Assembly: GCA_013398295.1 (NCBI GenBank)
Contig: VZSF01001132.1
Coordinates: forward strand, 62,001 to 126,000
Length of the DNA stretch: 64,000 nucleotides
Direction: 5' to 3'
DNA from: Chionis minor
Taxonomy: Eukaryota; Chordata; Aves; Charadriiformes; Chionididae
In this document: positions 48,170 to 57,985 of the stretch, piece by piece
Layout of the letters: each line of letters opens with the position of its first letter
How positions within the stretch are numbered: the stretch's first letter is position 1
Position numbers and translations under genes: made by a program
The notes under the pieces: generated by a model
Told to the model about the DNA's origin: nothing
Seen by the model: the letters and a program-made list of their open reading frames with translations, nothing else
Database searches by the model: none

Positions 48170-48592
48170 ACGTCCACCCATCTCTGCCGTTTTTGCTGCT
48201 CTCTCAGAGAGAGAAAATAAAACAAGGCATCAACCCCAGAGATAGCAGCCTCCTGGGCAAATTGCCAGTTGTTTAATATTGTTGCTAATGATCTACAAGC
48301 AGAAGTAAACAGCATGTTAATGAAATGAGTGGAGGAGGCTAAACTGGGGAAAGCTGCAAGAGAGAAAATAAAATATAAGGGTTCAGGGGTGGGGGGGGCA
48401 GAAACACAGCGGGGAGAATTGGGACAGAATTGGTCTGGGGATTGTTCAAGGGTGGGGGGGGGACGAGGATAAGGAGGATAAAGCAGTACCAGGCGTCTGG
48501 GCTGCAGCGAGCAGCTGGCAAAGGGCCTTCAGTAGGAAGGAAGAGGCAGTTCTTGGTGGAGAGAGACCTGGTGTGGAGGCTGCTCATGATAA
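48170..48592 (+). mobile_element. CR1 fragment cut by the assembly gap
   Basis: 'gcctcctgggcaaattgcca', 'taatgatctacaagcagaag', 'taaacagcatgttaatgaaa' and 'gaggaggctaaactggggaa' are the same ORF2 landmarks as in the copy at 46130, in the same orientation and about 2.04 kb downstream. G-rich insertions (48390-48399 and 48452-48461) interrupt it. The element runs into the N gap at 48593. Confidence 0.6.
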
Positions 48593-48650
48593 NNNNNNNN
48601 NNNNNNNNNNNNNNNNNNNNNNNNNNNNNNNNNNNNNNNNNNNNNNNNNN
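48593..48650. other. Assembly gap (58 N)
   Basis: Fifty-eight N bases. The sequence that follows is the first copy of a 1,946-bp block that recurs 2,237 bp downstream, which suggests a wrongly joined contig. Confidence 0.98.
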
Positions 48651-48994
48651 AGGAGATGGAAGATTTCGCTGGCACCACTACCCTGAGCCAGCAGTGGGAC
48701 AAGTTCGTTAGGTCCAGCCCTTGTATGGCCTGCAGGGAGGCAGAAGCCACTTTGGATAAATGTTCCCCCAAAACATTTCATTTCTCTTGGTTTTTCCCCT
48801 TCCCTCCCCTTTACTTGAAATTCATTGGCTCTAATTGCAGAGATATTCAAACTTTGGCTGCATCTGAACTGCAGGTCTTTGAGGGGACTCGCGCGCTAGA
48901 CAGAGAGATGAATGATTTATTATTATATTATTATTTATTCATTTAAATTCACGAATGCTTGTCCAAATCCAAAATTGCCCAATTTCATCCAGAT

Positions 48995-49100
48995 CTGAGT
49001 TTATAGATTTTCAGGCCAGATGGGACCGTTCTGATCAACAGCCTGACCTCCGGCACCGCACAGGCCAGAGAATGCCACCCGGCAATTCCCACAGCGGCGG
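48995..49100 (-). mobile_element. Ancient CR1 3' tail (copy A)
   Basis: 'atagattttcaggccagatg' and 'ggaccgttctgatcaacagc', 'ctgacctcc' reproduce, in reverse, the 3' end of old CR1 families found across turtles, crocodiles and birds. About 100 bp remain. Confidence 0.55.
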
Positions 49101-49284
49101 GAAGCTTTACCGCTATGTAAATCAGCATTATCAAGCCCAGTGACTTGTCTGAAATGGTCTCTAGTGGAATCTGTGAAATTACCTGGTGGTTTTCAGCTCT
49201 GCTTCTCAGTATGTGGCCGTGCATCACAGAAAATGCAGCTTCAGCTCTCCTCCTCTGGCTGGAGGACAACTGTGGGAAGGACTG

Positions 49285-49655
49285 TGTCGTGGTTTAGCCC
49301 CAGCTGGTGACAAGGAAGCACGCAGCTGTGGTGGGACAGGGGGAGAATCAGAAGAAAGAGGCAAAACTCATGGAATGAGATAAAGGCAGTTTAAGAGAAC
49401 AGCAAAGGAAAGAGGAAAACAGCAAAAATGATACTGATAAAGGAATATACAAACATGATTAATGTACAACCAGTCACTGACTGGAACCCAGAAAACCCAG
49501 ACCGCTCCCAAGCGGTGACTCCTGCCTGCCCCAGCCAGCCCCCCCCAGCTATATACTGAGCATGACATCGCATGTCATTGACTCTTTGGCTAGTTTGGGT
49601 CAGATGTCCTGGCTGTGTCCTGTCCCAGCTCCTTGTGAAAATTAACCCTGTCCCC
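49285..49655 (+). mobile_element. Avian ERV-type LTR, truncated (copy A)
   Basis: The segment opens with TGT at 'tgtcgtggtttagccccagc', the start of a widespread avian LTR group, and proceeds through 'ggcaaaactcatggaatgag', 'ataaaggcagtttaagagaa', 'ccagctatatactgagcatg' and 'gtttgggtcagatgtcctgg'. It breaks off at 'aaaattaaccctgtcccc' without the usual end, and no target duplication can be seen. There is no coding sequence. I believe the group is ERVL-like, but I cannot confirm the family. The TATA-like 'agctatatact' could be promoter-type sequence or chance. Confidence 0.6.
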
Positions 49656-49763
49656 ACTGGAACGAGGAGATTATCAACACCTGATTCTATAACATCTACG
49701 TCATGCCCAAATCTTACACTTTCCAATTAATCACCACCACTTTTCTATGTCTTCAATCAACCG

Positions 49764-49818
49764 ATCTATCTATGTATCTGTCTGTCTGTCTATCTATCTA
49801 CCTATCAGTCGTCTATCC
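49764..49818. repeat. Tetranucleotide microsatellite (copy A)
   Basis: Interrupted 'atct', 'gtct' and 'ctat' units form a (TCTA)/(TCTG) array. Identical arrays in both block copies support a single underlying locus, because arrays like this change length fast. Confidence 0.85.
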
Positions 49819-49899
49819 AGACAACATCCCCTTAGTCTATGGTCCATCCCTCTAACTTGTCCATTGAGTTCATTTAATCCATGACTTTGGGCTCCGCCT

Positions 49900-50596
49900 G
49901 TTAGAACAGCCTCTCGGGGCAAGAGAGATGGTGTGTGCTGCTGAACTGTTGCATGGTGTATCTGGTGCGGCCCATGCCCAAGGTCTGCAGGTCGAAGATG
50001 TTGATCTTGACGAAGTTGCTGGGCACTAGTTGATGAAGCCAGTTCTGTCCCATCATTGCTGCACTTTACTCAGTTTCATCAAAGTTCATCCATCATAAGT
50101 TTGGGTGATTCTTACTGTAGTACCGTTGATATGGCATGTAGTGGTTGTAGTAGTGATGACATACAGTGGCAGGGTTATTCAGCATTTAACATCTTACAAT
50201 TTGGTTTATTGGCTATTGCCACCCAAAATCAAATCCACATGAGGTACACATCAGACCTCACCATCCTTCTGCATCACCCACCAAGCGCAGTCCTTGAGTG
50301 AAAGAAATCCTATGGATGGGCTGGCCTTTGCTTGAGACAGGACTAACCTAGACTGTCTTCCCTAATAGACTTTTCTTGTGCACTACAGGGATTTTATACC
50401 CTTCTACAGTGTGTGGAAGCTTTGACTGGGCAGGGCCAGCTCAATTTGTAGAACCCCTATTGTTAACTAACCAGATAGCTCACCCAGCTATATACTGAGT
50501 ATGACGTCACATGGTATTGACTCCTTTGGCTAGTTTGAGTCAGCCACCATGGCTATGTCCTGTTCTGTCTCCTGAGGAAAATCAACCCTATTCCCT
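49900..50596 (+). mobile_element. LTR-related segment with second LTR end (copy A)
   Basis: 'gaagatgttgatcttgacga', 'gttctgtcccatcattgctg', 'tagacttttcttgtgcacta' and 'gctttgactgggcagggcca' belong, as I recall them, to the longer form of the same avian LTR group. From 50483 the text repeats the 49545-49655 segment with about 80% identity ('cccagctatatactgagtat' to 'aaccctattccc'). No gag, pol or env coding region is seen. Confidence 0.5.
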
Positions 50597-50597
50597 N
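50597..50597. other. Single N, contig junction
   Basis: The N ends copy A. After it 290 bp of unique sequence lead into copy B. Confidence 0.95.
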
Positions 50598-50887
50598 GCT
50601 CACAGGAAAGAGCCTGAATCTGAGCAATTCATAGCATTGCTGTAGCCTGGTGAGGAGAACCTTTTGCTACAGCTTCTGCAGCAGCATATATCACTGCCCA
50701 AAGCTCTTTTTGGCAGTAGCTAACCAAAAGGAAACGTACTTGCCCAGCATCAGCTCCTGGGGTTGAATCAGGGACTCTTGAGCCTAGCCTGGTGAAGCTA
50801 GCCAGGAAGACAGCAAGCTTTCTGTCAGCATGACAGATCCGGGACTACCTGGGTTTGTAAGTTCTGCTTGTCTTGACTACACATAGT
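50598..50887. other. Unique spacer before copy B
   Basis: No gene or assigned repeat. It is probably the true left neighbour of the duplicated block and may belong inside the gap at 48593-48650. Confidence 0.5.
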
Positions 50888-51231
50888 AGGAGATGGAAGA
50901 TTTCGCTGGCACCACTACCCTGAGCCAGCAGTGGGACAAGTTCGTTAGGTCCAGCCCTTGTATGGCCTGCAGGGAGGCAGAAGCCACTTTGGATAAATGT
51001 TCCCCCAAAACATTTCATTTCTCTTGGTTTTTCCCCTTCCCTCCCCTTTACTTGAAATTCATTGGCTCTAATTGCAGAGATATTCAAACTTTGGCTGCAT
51101 CTGAACTGCAGGTCTTTGAGGGGACTCGCGCGCTAGACAGAGAGATGAATGATTTATTATTATATTATTATTTATTCATTTAAATTCACGAATGCTTGTC
51201 CAAATCCAAAATTGCCCAATTTCATCCAGAT

Positions 51232-51337
51232 CTGAGTTTATAGATTTTCAGGCCAGATGGGACCGTTCTGATCAACAGCCTGACCTCCGGCACCGCACAG
51301 GCCAGAGAATGCCACCCGGCAATTCCCACAGCGGCGG
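51232..51337 (-). mobile_element. Ancient CR1 3' tail (copy B)
   Basis: It is the same 106 bp as 48995-49100. Confidence 0.55.
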
Positions 51338-51521
51338 GAAGCTTTACCGCTATGTAAATCAGCATTATCAAGCCCAGTGACTTGTCTGAAATGGTCTCTA
51401 GTGGAATCTGTGAAATTACCTGGTGGTTTTCAGCTCTGCTTCTCAGTATGTGGCCGTGCATCACAGAAAATGCAGCTTCAGCTCTCCTCCTCTGGCTGGA
51501 GGACAACTGTGGGAAGGACTG

Positions 51522-51892
51522 TGTCGTGGTTTAGCCCCAGCTGGTGACAAGGAAGCACGCAGCTGTGGTGGGACAGGGGGAGAATCAGAAGAAAGAGGCA
51601 AAACTCATGGAATGAGATAAAGGCAGTTTAAGAGAACAGCAAAGGAAAGAGGAAAACAGCAAAAATGATACTGATAAAGGAATATACAAACATGATTAAT
51701 GTACAACCAGTCACTGACTGGAACCCAGAAAACCCAGACCGCTCCCAAGCGGTGACTCCTGCCTGCCCCAGCCAGCCCCCCCCAGCTATATACTGAGCAT
51801 GACATCGCATGTCATTGACTCTTTGGCTAGTTTGGGTCAGATGTCCTGGCTGTGTCCTGTCCCAGCTCCTTGTGAAAATTAACCCTGTCCCC
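51522..51892 (+). mobile_element. Avian ERV-type LTR, truncated (copy B)
   Basis: It is identical, as far as I can read, to 49285-49655. No coding sequence is present. Confidence 0.6.
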
Positions 51893-52000
51893 ACTGGAAC
51901 GAGGAGATTATCAACACCTGATTCTATAACATCTACGTCATGCCCAAATCTTACACTTTCCAATTAATCACCACCACTTTTCTATGTCTTCAATCAACCG

Positions 52001-52055
52001 ATCTATCTATGTATCTGTCTGTCTGTCTATCTATCTACCTATCAGTCGTCTATCC
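52001..52055. repeat. Tetranucleotide microsatellite (copy B)
   Basis: The array has the same length and interruptions as 49764-49818. Confidence 0.85.
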
Positions 52056-52136
52056 AGACAACATCCCCTTAGTCTATGGTCCATCCCTCTAACTTGTCCA
52101 TTGAGTTCATTTAATCCATGACTTTGGGCTCCGCCT

Positions 52137-52833
52137 GTTAGAACAGCCTCTCGGGGCAAGAGAGATGGTGTGTGCTGCTGAACTGTTGCATGGTGTATCT
52201 GGTGCGGCCCATGCCCAAGGTCTGCAGGTCGAAGATGTTGATCTTGACGAAGTTGCTGGGCACTAGTTGATGAAGCCAGTTCTGTCCCATCATTGCTGCA
52301 CTTTACTCAGTTTCATCAAAGTTCATCCATCATAAGTTTGGGTGATTCTTACTGTAGTACCGTTGATATGGCATGTAGTGGTTGTAGTAGTGATGACATA
52401 CAGTGGCAGGGTTATTCAGCATTTAACATCTTACAATTTGGTTTATTGGCTATTGCCACCCAAAATCAAATCCACATGAGGTACACATCAGACCTCACCA
52501 TCCTTCTGCATCACCCACCAAGCGCAGTCCTTGAGTGAAAGAAATCCTATGGATGGGCTGGCCTTTGCTTGAGACAGGACTAACCTAGACTGTCTTCCCC
52601 AATAGACTTTTCTTGTGCACTACAGGGATTTTATACCCTTCTACAGTGTGTGGAAGCTTTGACTGGGCAGGGCCAGCTCAATTTGTAGAACCCCTATTGT
52701 TAACTAACCAGATAGCTCACCCAGCTATATACTGAGTATGACGTCACATGGTATTGACTCCTTTGGCTAGTTTGAGTCAGCCACCATGGCTATGTCCTGT
52801 TCTGTCTCCTGAGGAAAATCAACCCTATTCCCT
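52137..52833 (+). mobile_element. LTR-related segment with second LTR end (copy B)
   Basis: It matches 49900-50596 with the single C for T change at 52600. In this copy the LTR-like text stops at 52833 and continues into unrelated sequence ('ccagattcaggacaagctac'), so 52833 is close to the true edge of the element as well as the edge of the duplicated block. Confidence 0.5.
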
Positions 52834-55800
52834 CCAGATTCAGGACAAGCTACTGGTAGCAGGTAAGGGCCAGCGTATCCGCCACCCTTCCCTACAGCTG
52901 TTCTCCTAAATGCTCGGGCAGGAAAACACATGAGTCTAACATCAGCTCCCATAGTGCTGACGTGAAAGGTGTTGCTTTGTCTGTAGAAACCGTTCCGGCA
53001 GCACCCCAAGCCAAGGTGAGTGCTGCCAAGCCAAGCTTGGTGACTGGTTGCTCAGGGGAAGTCTGCGTGGACATCTGATTTGAGGACAGGTAGCTGTGAG
53101 CTTTACTGTTCCCATTTCTTCTATCTCTTCAAGAAAATCCTTTTCATTTTCCTGACTTATTTCACTGTTTTCAGTGAGGTCCCTGAACTCTGACACACCA
53201 CCGAAACCTCAAATGCCAGCTAGCAATTTTTGTGGGTTGCCAGGGTTTTGTAGGAGTTTAGGGTTTGGGGTGTGTTTGGGGAAGAAGTTGGGAAGTCATA
53301 CAGGAAAACAGGACGATGAACTTAATAGCAGGCAAGCACAGGCTGTCCAGAACAGTGGGATAAGCACCCCATCTCCCAGAAGCTCATTGAAATGTGCCTG
53401 TGCATGTCTCAGGGAGGGGTTAGAAATCGGGAAATTACATCTGGCAGCAAAGACAAGATAAAGGAAGCCCTAGAGACATTACCTTACTCTGTTTCCAAAG
53501 ACTTTATGCTTTTGCTGTAAACCAGCTACTTGGAAGAATTTTCCCCCTCTCCAGTCACTGAAATATTGATTCCCTTCTCCTCATTGTAAAAGGGTCTGGG
53601 ATAAGTTTGTGTCTTCTCACCTTTAGTGCCACAGATCCTGCAGTCCTGGATAGGAAGTGCAAGCTGTGGACTGAATAGACAGGGAAGTTGAGCAGGGAGA
53701 CCCGTTCTGCATTCAGGCAATGGTCCCATGCTGCCAGCACCCTGATTTACTGGGCTTTCAGTGAGAGGAAGCCCAAAGCTGGAGACCTGAGTTTACACAC
53801 TGAAGACAGCACTTGCAAGAAGACCATATTTGTCCTCACAAGTCCATTAGTTTCTTTCCCATGCATGCAATTTGTATTCTTATAAATCATACACTGGAAA
53901 GAGATCTGTGCTACCAGGACACAGGTCTATAGATTGTTCTTATATCTCCAGCTTGGATAAGATTTGCTATCTGCCAAATTACAATAATGATTCTGATTGC
54001 TGATTCTCTGTGGTCTTCTGGTGCCCAGAGCTGGCTTGGTGGGCTTAGTAAGAAAGACATGATGGTCTTGCAAAACGAAGTATTGTCTTGAATATTTTAG
54101 CACACACAAAACAAAAAAAAAAAGATAGAAAGAAAAGAGACCCAAGTGCTTTGTGCTGCAATCATATCTCCTGTGGCCCTTCAAAGGAACCCCAAAGACT
54201 TCATATGCTACTTAACTTGCAGAAATTCAATCACCTTATCCAGGATCAAAGGACAGAAACGTTTCAACAGTACACAGCAGCAATTAAAGATTAGAAACAT
54301 TGTGCCTTTATTTTGCATTTGAGGTTGGTGGAATTGAAAGAAGGAGGATGCAATCATCGCCTGGATGTTATCCAGGACTCTGAGGCTGCATCTATACCTG
54401 TAAATTAACTGTAGCTGGGTCTGCTCTCTTGCACAGAGGCCAGCTGGCACAGGATGTCCTGCATCTGTACTATTAAATTCTTTCACCCTCCAAAAAAGGG
54501 GGGCTGCATCCAGATTGCCTACTGAGAATGGGCACTAGTATGTGCTAATTCCCAGGCTGTGTCTAGGCATCATTTGGGAAAATGCTAGTCAGACTGTGCC
54601 AAAAACATGCCAGGTAGTGTTTTAACAGCTTACAGTACAGAAGAGCATGTTCTAATGTCCAGGGATATTTTTGCAACTGTTCACTCTGATGGTAAAGATG
54701 TAGTCTGGGACTTTATGTTATAGCTCTAGATAGAATACCTCCAGGTCATTTGTGAATACTGCTGATTGGTCTTTTGTCCTCAGGTGCCCTCTGAAGGCCA
54801 GTGAACTGCTGGGATTCTTCCCATTGCTAACAGGCTTCCTCTAATCTCCTGATGGCAGTCACACGTATGGTTTTGCTGTGGCTTGAGAAAAGCAGAGGCA
54901 AAAAGGGACTCAGGAGAGAATCTGGCATCGCTAAGTACTTCACAACAGTGTTGAGGCTATGGAAGTTGTCAGAAGGTGGTCATTCAGGTGTGCAGTGTCT
55001 TTCCAGAATGATATAGGGAGGGACCTGAGGAGTGCTGAAAGTAATCCTTGGGCACAGGGAGCTGCACTGTGGCTAGCTACATCAAGGTTATGAAACAGAA
55101 ACTTGCACAGGCTATGGACAAAGTTCATACCATAAAGCTATCCCTTGTACGGATTTGTATTTTTCACTTTTATGTGCTATCTCAGAAGTCTTCCATCCGA
55201 GAGTGTTTCCTGTGCTATAGGAAAAGACGGCATTAGAGTGCAGGATCTGGACTGTAGTGTGCTGTAAGCTGATGACACCTCCCTGGTCCAAAGCTGGGGT
55301 GAAACGAGGGAAGAGTCAAAAACTTGACTCTGAAAGCTGTGACAGTAGCTGTTAAAGGCTTTTCGGGAAGGAGCAGGGGGTGAGCCAACCCCTAGCATCC
55401 TCCCTGACATTCTTGCACTCTGCTAATGGCAGTCGAGACAACTTTCTGCTAATGCGAATGTTCACAGCTGTATGCTGGATGTTGCTGAGTGGATAATGGC
55501 TGATGAGGTTGCCTGTAGACAGTCACTCCACTACCAGTGTGTAATTAATTGCTATGTAAAGTGCTCTGAGATGCGGTGCTGCCGAAATGCTGGGTATATA
55601 AATGCCATGCCCGCACAAAAGGGAACAACATGCAAATTCTCTCAATATATTTTTAAATACAAGCATTTTTCAGCTGTTTGCTCTTTTGTAAAATTTATTA
55701 GGCCCCCTCCTGGGAACTGGAAGGCAGCAAGGGCAGTGCACATGGGTGAGCTGGCTTCCAGGGGCTCCTACTCTTCGTGCTGCTCAGCCCCAGACTCTAG

Positions 55801-56639
55801 GGGGTCATCTGTTTTTCTTCTCCTATTCTTTTAACCTCTGTTTAACTTTTGTCACCCCTTTCCCTTGCTTGCTCACATAGTGAGCTACTGCCTGCCTGTC
55901 TGCATGGGGAGGGCAGCAGGGAAGGAGAATGCTTTTTTGCAAAGGGTAGAAGCTCATAAGGGCTCCAGCCCCTGTTTCCTTGTGAACCAGGGAGGATCCT
56001 TGTCCCAATTCCAAAGGAAATGCATTGTCCCAAGTGGACGCAACCCAGAGAGAGGTGGTTTCAAGCCAGCTGGAGCTGGAAAGGCAGTCGGGTGGGGTGG
56101 CAGTCTTGGCTGCTAAGGACAAAGCCCTGCTTGTCTACCTGCAGAGGTCTAATGACAGCCCTGAGGAAGCAGTGGGAAAGATACACTGTCTTCCTTGGGA
56201 ACAAATCTATCACAAGGTGATTGACAGCAAGGTGGCCTGAATGGAAGGCTATGAAATCTTTAGTGCTAGAGATTGCATGAAGAAGGCAAGATGACTCACT
56301 GCTTCCCATACCACAGAGAGGAGAGGACATCCAGCAAAAATATCATGCAAGCTTAAAACAAAAGACAGGAAGTAGCTTTTCTCAGGGCACACAATCCTGT
56401 TAGAGAATTCATCACGACAGTGAACAACTAAAACGCAAACAGTTTAAAAAGAAGTAGACTAATCCATATCCACCACTGGACATAGGACATAATGATTTGT
56501 TTGAACCACTGCTGCAAGAAGTTCTAAGCCTCCAGCTGTCAGAAGCTGGGAGGAAATGTAGGGGTGAATGGATGTGTCACAGCTCTTGCAGTCATTTCCT
56601 AGGTTTCTGTTGCTGTTAATGGGTAGAAAAAGGACATAG
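52834..56639. other. Non-coding DNA
   Basis: No gene is supported. A G-rich stretch with five G3-G4 runs lies at 53235-53281. A minus-strand frame at 52942-53196 begins with an acidic, coiled-coil-like run and is discussed in the findings. A relic resembling the tail of a MIR-type element may lie at 55540-55605 ('aaagtgctctgagatgcggt'). Confidence 0.4.
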
Positions 56640-56960
56640 AGACTATATGGACTGGAAATCTATGGGATTTTTATGTGCTAATATTCAATAGATTAAGCAA
56701 TGGGTAGTTGACAGATCTTGGACAGAAATTATGAGCAGGAAATCTGTATAATGAGCACTTTTCTATGGTGTTCCTGAGAAGGCAGTCTTAGCTTAGATGC
56801 AATTTAATGTTTTCATCAATGATCTGGAAATAAATAAAAACGGTGCTGCTGGCTAAAATGTACAGATAACTTAAAGTTTGGAGGAGTGCTTGTGAATGTG
56901 TGGAAAGGACTCTGGGTCCATCAGTAGTCCAGGCACGTAGACTATATATTTTCACAGCAT
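56640..56960 (+). mobile_element. CR1 fragment, internal ORF2 segment
   Basis: 'tttcatcaatgatctggaaa', then 'acagataacttaaagtttgg' and 'aggagtgcttgtgaatgtgt' give the conserved ORF2 landmark region of CR1 in plus orientation. The copy faces the minus-strand CR1 that follows at 57025, so the two are independent insertions. Confidence 0.5.
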
Positions 56961-57024
56961 CAAACCGGGAGACAGAATAGGAGGAGACAGGAAGACACGT
57001 TGAAGCTATGGAGTGGTGAACTGC

Positions 57025-57985
57025 AGAAGCACAGAACAGTTGAAGTTGGAAGGCATCTCTAGAGATCATCTACTCTAACACCTTCTGCTCAGGTCAACCA
57101 GAACAGGTTACTCGGGATGATGTCCAGTTGTGTTTTAAATATTTCTAAGGATGGAGACATCGCAATCTCTCAGAGCAATTTGTTGCAGTGTTTTAGCAAC
57201 ACTCACAGTATAAAAGCTTTTTTTTTTTTACATTTAAATGGAATTTCTTGTCTTTCAGTTTGTTCTTTTTGTCCTTTCACTGGCACTGCTGAGAAGGGTC
57301 TGTATCTGTCTGCTTTACTCACCCCAACCAGATATTTATACATATTGATAAGACCCCCTTGAGCCTTCCCTTCAACACACTAACCAGTCTCAGCTCTCAG
57401 TCTTTCCTCATGTCAGATGCTCCAGTTCATTCATTGTCTTTGTCTCCCTTTGATGGACTTGCTCCAGTATGTCTTGTACTGGCTTGTACTGGGGAGCACA
57501 AAACTGGACACANTCTTTTTGTCCTTTCACTGGCACTGCTGAGAAGGGTCTGTATCTGTCTGCTTTACTCACCCCAACCAGATATTTATACATATTGATA
57601 AGACCCCCTTGAGCCTTCCCTTCAACACACTAACCAGTCTCAGCTCTCAGTCTTTCCTCATGTCAGATGCTCCAGTTCATTCATTGTCTTTGTCTCCCTT
57701 TGATGGACTTGCTCCAGTATGTCTTGTACTGGCTTGTACTGGGGAGCACAAAACTGGACACAACACTACACGTCTCTGATCAGTGCTGATCAGGGGAGAT
57801 GGATCACCTCCCTCCACCTGTCAGCGATGATCTGCCTAGTTCAGCCCAGGAGGCTGCTGGCCTTGCTTGTGACAAGGACACACTGATAGCTTGTGGTAAA
57901 CATGACTGTCTACCAGGAACCTTAGGTCCTTCTCTGCAAAGTTGCTTTCCAGCTGGCCAGCCCACAGTGTGCAGTGCTTTGTGGG
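57025..57985 (-). mobile_element. CR1 LINE fragment containing a 249-bp tandem copy
   Basis: Read in reverse, the fragment starts with the 3' UTR ('cacagaacagttgaagttgg', 'aaggcatctctagagatcat'), then coding segments ('ctaaggatggagacatcgca', 'cattgataagacccccttga', 'gatggacttgctccagtatg'), and ends up-ORF2 at 'accttaggtccttctctgca' and 'agttgctttccagctggcca'. Without the repeated 250 bp it would be a normal 5'-truncated copy of about 710 bp. The frame is lost. Confidence 0.85.
57264..57762. repeat. Direct repeat of 249 bp joined by one N (probable artefact)
   Basis: 57264-57512 and 57514-57762 read the same throughout. The junction base 57513 is N. Identity is complete as far as I can see, which does not fit an old element like the surrounding CR1. 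Confidence 0.9.

Larger units (their letters stand above)
48651..50596. repeat. Duplicated block, copy A (probable assembly artefact)
   Basis: The block is collinear with 50888-52833 at an offset of 2,237 bp. The only difference that I noticed is T at 50363 against C at 52600. It is bounded by the 58-N gap on the left and by a single N at 50597 on the right. It contains an old CR1 tail, LTR pieces and a tetranucleotide repeat, which are annotated separately. Confidence 0.9.
50888..52833. repeat. Duplicated block, copy B
   Basis: It is collinear with 48651-50596. Here both flanks are continuous sequence without N, so this copy is likely the correctly placed one. Confidence 0.9.

Noticed and set aside
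48651..52833. True recent segmental duplication carrying paired genes
   Set aside because: The edges coincide with N positions, copy B alone has continuous flanks, and the open frames inside are repeat-derived or too short.
54380..54575. Two 'ggctg.gtcta'-like starts as ends of another hAT MITE
   Set aside because: Both face the same way, so they cannot be paired inverted ends. No subterminal symmetry was seen.
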